Of a stretch of 64,000 nt of DNA, positions 61,612 through 64,000 are shown piece after piece. The stretch is from Polyangia bacterium (GTDB lineage: Bacteria > Myxococcota_A > Polyangia > Nannocystales > Nannocystaceae), in assembly GCA_030429545.1 (NCBI GenBank), contig JAUIFF010000006.1:124001-188000 (forward strand). The letters run 5' to 3'. The translations under genes and the position numbers were made by a program. The notes under the pieces are model-generated. The model did not search any database. It worked only from the letters and a program-made list of their open reading frames with translations, and was not told where the DNA came from. Every line of letters starts with the position of its first letter. The stretch's first letter is position 1.

Positions 61612-62247
61612 ATGTCCGCCGACCTTACCGAACAAGAACTCCGCGAAGCCGCAGCCGAGGCTGGGATTTCACCCGAGGAATTGCGACGGGCCATGGCCGG
61701 GCAAAACGGGGCCCTGGTCCCGACAGCGGCACCAGACCGCCGCCCCACGGTGTACAACGCCGAAAACCAGATCGCCCTCCCCCCCGAAAAAGCCGCCGAG
61801 ACGGTACGCCAGGCGATCGAACGCATCAGCGGCGCCAAGGGCCATCGCCAGGGGGTCGGCAAGGCCGATATCGTCGACGAACAACACGGGGTCACCTACC
61901 GCATCGTCGCCAATAAAGACGGGGCCGGTGGGTCGATCGTGCGGGTCGACGTCGATCCTTCGGCCGGCTCCGGCAACTTCGCCCTGATGGCATTTTTGAT
62001 CGGCGGAGTCTCGCTGCTCGCCGTCGGCATCGGCCTGCTGTTTTCAATTTCGATGTTCCTCTATGGGGGCCTTGGCGTAGCCGCGGTCGGGGGCTTTGCC
62101 CTAAGCAATACCCGCCGCAAAATGCTGGCTGGCCGCTCCTACGGTGAGGGAGTCGTTGCACAAGCAATTTTAGAGGCCGAAGATGCCGTCCCACTCGGCG
62201 ATGCAGCCCTGCCTGGCGGGGCCACCCATGCCCTGCCCGGGGCCTGA
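61612..62247 (+). CDS. Small membrane protein with helical N-terminus
   Basis: A 211-residue protein. A SHOCT-like helical motif opens it (LTEQELREAAAEAGISPEEL), then a soluble domain, a pair of adjacent transmembrane helices (GNFALMAFLIGGVSLLAVG and ISMFLYGGLGVAAVGGF) and a short charged end. Membrane-bound; unknown function. It is divergent from the beta-helix gene and converges on hutI with a 12-bp gap. Confidence 0.7.
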   Translation: MSADLTEQELREAAAEAGISPEELRRAMAGQNGALVPTAAPDRRPTVYNAENQIALPPEKAAETVRQAIERISGAKGHRQGVGKADIVDEQHGVTYRIVANKDGAGGSIVRVDVDPSAGSGNFALMAFLIGGVSLLAVGIGLLFSISMFLYGGLGVAAVGGFALSNTRRKMLAGRSYGEGVVAQAILEAEDAVPLGDAALPGGATHALPGA

Positions 62248-62259
62248 TGCCTGACCCGC

Positions 62260-63540
62260 TTACAGCCTGCGCCCGCGAGAAATCGTTGTATCAACAAGTG
62301 GTGAGCCCGTGTGGTACACGAGGTCGCGGTAGTCGTCGGTCCCCAGCAGTAAAAGGTCGGCATCTAGCCCAGGGGCGATGCGGCCGACCTGATTGTGGAG
62401 GCCTAACGAACAGGCCGCATTGTGGGTAGCAGCACAGATCGCCTCGCCCGGGGTCAGGCGGTTGCCGTAGCAGGAAAGACCCACCACCATCGCCAGGCTT
62501 TCAAACGCGCAGGAGCCGGGATTGCAATCGGTTGCAACTGCAACGGGTACCCCTGCCTCGACCAGCGCGCGGCCGTCGGCAAATGGCTTGCCGAGCACGG
62601 TCGACGTCCCCGGTAACAACGTGGCGATCACCCCGGCCTGCTTGAGGGCTGCCCGCTCGTCGGCGTTGAGGTAGAGCAGGTGGTCGGCACTGGCCGCGCC
62701 GAGCTGAGCGGCGAGCAGGGCCCCGCCGGTGTGCCCAAACTCGTTTGCATGTACACGTGGTTTAAGGCCGAGCTGCTGCCCCCGGGCAAACACGCGGCGG
62801 GCTTCGTCGGGGGTAAACGCCCCGCGGTCGCAAAACACATCGCAATAGGTCGCTAACTGCTCGGCGGCCACTGCTGGCAGGATTTCTTCGCACACGCCGG
62901 CGATGAAGGCATCACGCTTTTGCTGGCTCCCGCGAAACTCGGCGGGGATGGCATGGGCAGCTAGGCAAGTAGCCACCGTCCGGACCCCGGCCTGTTCGCG
63001 CAGCTGTTTGGCCACCCGCAGCTGTCGCAACTCGGTTTGAAGGTCGAGCCCATAGCCACTTTTTATTTCAAAGGTCGTCGTGCCTGTCTGCTGCATCCGC
63101 CGCACGCGGGCGAGACTTTGTGCATACAGCTGCTCGTCGGTTACACCACGGGTCTGGCGCACGCTCGACAAGATCCCGCCGCCCGCGGCAAAAATCTCCT
63201 CGTAGTCGGCCCCGCGCAACCGCAGCTCGAGCTCGTCGAGGCGATGGCCACCCCACACCAGGTGGGTATGGCTGTCGCACAGGGCCGGCATCAACACCTG
63301 GCCGCGGCAGTCGAGTTCACGGACCTGGGCATCGGTACCGAGTGTATTTACATCGAGTTTGCTATCGGGTCCCAGCCACACGATCTTCTCGCCCCGGGTG
63401 ACCACACTAAAGCCGTGCTCAATACCGAGGTCGGACATGGCCGCGCCGGCGCGCGCCTTGGCTGGGCCGGCGAGGGTCAGCAGCTGGGCCGGCCGCCGGT
63501 AGATCACAACTTCGGGGGGGGAGATTTGTTGCATCGTCAT
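62260..63540 (-). CDS. hutI: Imidazolonepropionase
   Basis: A 426-residue amidohydrolase. The metal motif SHTHLVWGG (beginning near 88), a conserved CLAAHAIPAEFRG, HANEFGHTGGALLAA, ADHLLYLNADE and the catalytic Asp region VATDCNPGS are all present, as in HutI. It hydrolyses imidazolone-5-propionate to N-formimino-L-glutamate, the third step of histidine breakdown. It lies 24 bp downstream of hutU on the same strand, so they are an operon. TGYANNTRCA sites at 62533, 62746 and 63343. Confidence 0.96.
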   Translation of the reverse strand: MTMQQISPPEVVIYRRPAQLLTLAGPAKARAGAAMSDLGIEHGFSVVTRGEKIVWLGPDSKLDVNTLGTDAQVRELDCRGQVLMPALCDSHTHLVWGGHRLDELELRLRGADYEEIFAAGGGILSSVRQTRGVTDEQLYAQSLARVRRMQQTGTTTFEIKSGYGLDLQTELRQLRVAKQLREQAGVRTVATCLAAHAIPAEFRGSQQKRDAFIAGVCEEILPAVAAEQLATYCDVFCDRGAFTPDEARRVFARGQQLGLKPRVHANEFGHTGGALLAAQLGAASADHLLYLNADERAALKQAGVIATLLPGTSTVLGKPFADGRALVEAGVPVAVATDCNPGSCAFESLAMVVGLSCYGNRLTPGEAICAATHNAACSLGLHNQVGRIAPGLDADLLLLGTDDYRDLVYHTGSPLVDTTISRGRRL

Positions 63541-63564
63541 TGACCTTGGGAGCGAACGAACAAC

Positions 63565-64000
63565 CTACTTCAGGTAGGTGCGCCCGGGTACGCGAACACC
63601 GGTCTTTTCGGCGAACTGCTGGGCCCGCTCGTAACCGGCATCGACGTGGCGAACAACCCCCATACCGGGGTCTGTCACCAACACGCGCCCGAGCCGACGC
63701 CCGGCCTCGGGGGTACCATCGGCGACGACCACCATCCCGGCATGCAGGCTGTAGCCGATCCCAACCCCGCCGCCGTGGTGGACCGAAACCCAAGTCGCAC
63801 CGGCGGCTGTGTTGAGCATGGCATTGAGCACCGGCCAGTCGGCGATCGCATCGGAGCCATCGCGCATGCCCTCGGTCTCGCGGTTGGGCGAGGCGACCGA
63901 ACCACAGTCGAGGTGGTCGCGCCCAATCACAATCGGGGCCTTGAGTTCGCCGCTGCGCACCATTTCGTTAAACTTCAGTCCGGCCTTTTCACGCTCGCCG
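63565..64000 (-). CDS. hutU: Urocanate hydratase, C-terminal part (cut by window end)
   Basis: About 145 residues of urocanase, running off the window at its N-terminal side. [37 protein letters not shown], ISDGSxAIADWPxLNAML-like [34 protein letters not shown] and [19 protein letters not shown] are urocanase signatures, with the NAD-site Cys in DCGSVA. Converts urocanate to imidazolonepropionate, the substrate of HutI. It ends with GRTYLK. Confidence 0.96.
   Translation of the reverse strand, partial: GEREKAGLKFNEMVRSGELKAPIVIGRDHLDCGSVASPNRETEGMRDGSDAIADWPVLNAMLNTAAGATWVSVHHGGGVGIGYSLHAGMVVVADGTPEAGRRLGRVLVTDPGMGVVRHVDAGYERAQQFAEKTGVRVPGRTYLK

Larger units (their letters stand above)
1033..63352. 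repeat. Dispersed palindromic decamer TGYANNTRCA (43 copies)
   Basis: Start positions found by reading: 1033, 3032, 3293, 5672, 11007, 12633, 12942, 13165, 15102, 16494, 18018, 19001, 19949, 21350, 24215, 24762, 31841, 32784, 34666, 37746, 38387, 39646, 40085, 40897, 41425, 42158, 42401, 42816, 44254, 47228, 47267, 50258, 50464, 52729, 55046, 57712, 57939, 60352, 60445, 60520, 62533, 62746, 63343. The consensus equals its own reverse complement. Of 33 coding copies, 25 lie in phase NNT-GYA-NNT-RCA (Ala/Val-X-Ala/Thr), 6 in xTG-YAN-NTR-CAx and 2 in TGY-ANN-TRC-A, on both strands. Expected from base composition is one or two. Single-mismatch forms (TGTATCAACA x5, TGTATACGCA x3, TGCACAGGCA x4) also recur. 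Confidence 0.85.

Noticed and set aside
1..64000. HIP1 (GCGATCGC) as an enriched word
   Set aside because: Several copies are seen (for example near 12334, 27269, 43020, 48474, 49236), but GC content and GATC-rich codons make a few expected; excess not clear by hand.

Overview
GC-rich DNA with long back-to-back genes, many Ser/Thr protein kinases carrying one C-terminal membrane anchor, many type II-signal lipoproteins whose Cys is followed by Thr/Glu/Asp/Gly-rich linkers, CHAT/STAND/beta-propeller giants and an AstA-like gene. Together these point to a myxobacterium, most likely of the Nannocystis/Enhygromyxa/Plesiocystis group. That placement is inferred from gene content only; no rRNA is present.

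Layout. 1-5.1 kb: tRNA-Phe with a terminator, a LuxR-type response regulator, a HEAT-like protein, two lipoproteins (one a ComEC-type metallo-beta-lactamase) and a small ribbon-helix-helix-like protein. 5.3-11.4 kb: glycosyltransferase, a cluster of palindromic repeats, DUF72 protein, thioredoxin reductase, SspB-like adaptor and small proteins. 11.43-11.98 kb: a non-coding unit with two tRNA-like RNAs in which the 3' half precedes the 5' half, ending in a strong terminator. 12-20.2 kb: membrane acyltransferase-like protein, histidine kinase, DUF4336 protein, GH31 glycosidase lipoprotein, cytosolic beta-propeller. 20.3-26.7 kb: minus-strand lipoproteins and a receptor-type kinase. 26.7-31.7 kb: HtrA protease, degenerate repeats, Hsp33, an RluA-like protein lacking its catalytic Asp, an EGxCG lipoprotein, AstA-like acyltransferase. 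31.9-36.6 kb: a 1583-residue CHAT-STAND-WD40 protein. 37-45.4 kb: membrane and helical-repeat proteins, a tight plus-strand operon (MOP-like transporter, metallo-hydrolase-like protein, TerB/COQ4-like protein), an outer-surface protein and an L-2-hydroxyglutarate oxidase-like enzyme. 45.4-52.6 kb: MsrB, XdhC and MocA-like molybdenum-enzyme maturation genes around a large lipoprotein, enoyl-CoA hydratase. 53-62.2 kb: two more kinases, Maf, a lipoprotein, a left-handed beta-helix protein. 62.3-64 kb: hutI and the 3' end of hutU.

Two signals stand out beyond ordinary annotation. First, a degenerate palindrome TGYANNTRCA occurs 43 times by eye (about 0.7 per kb), where base composition predicts one or two. 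It lies in genes and between them, usually in codon phase NNT-GYA-NNT-RCA, which forces A/T-ending codons into genes that otherwise prefer C/G endings. Second, the 11.47-11.80 kb unit has two tRNA-like RNAs whose acceptor, anticodon or variable stems form only if the gene order is circularly permuted, and the outer flanks of each unit also pair with each other.

Functional themes: envelope and surface (lipoproteins, glycosyltransferase, GH31), Ser/Thr and two-component signalling, redox/protein repair (TrxB, MsrB, Hsp33, HtrA) and histidine catabolism.
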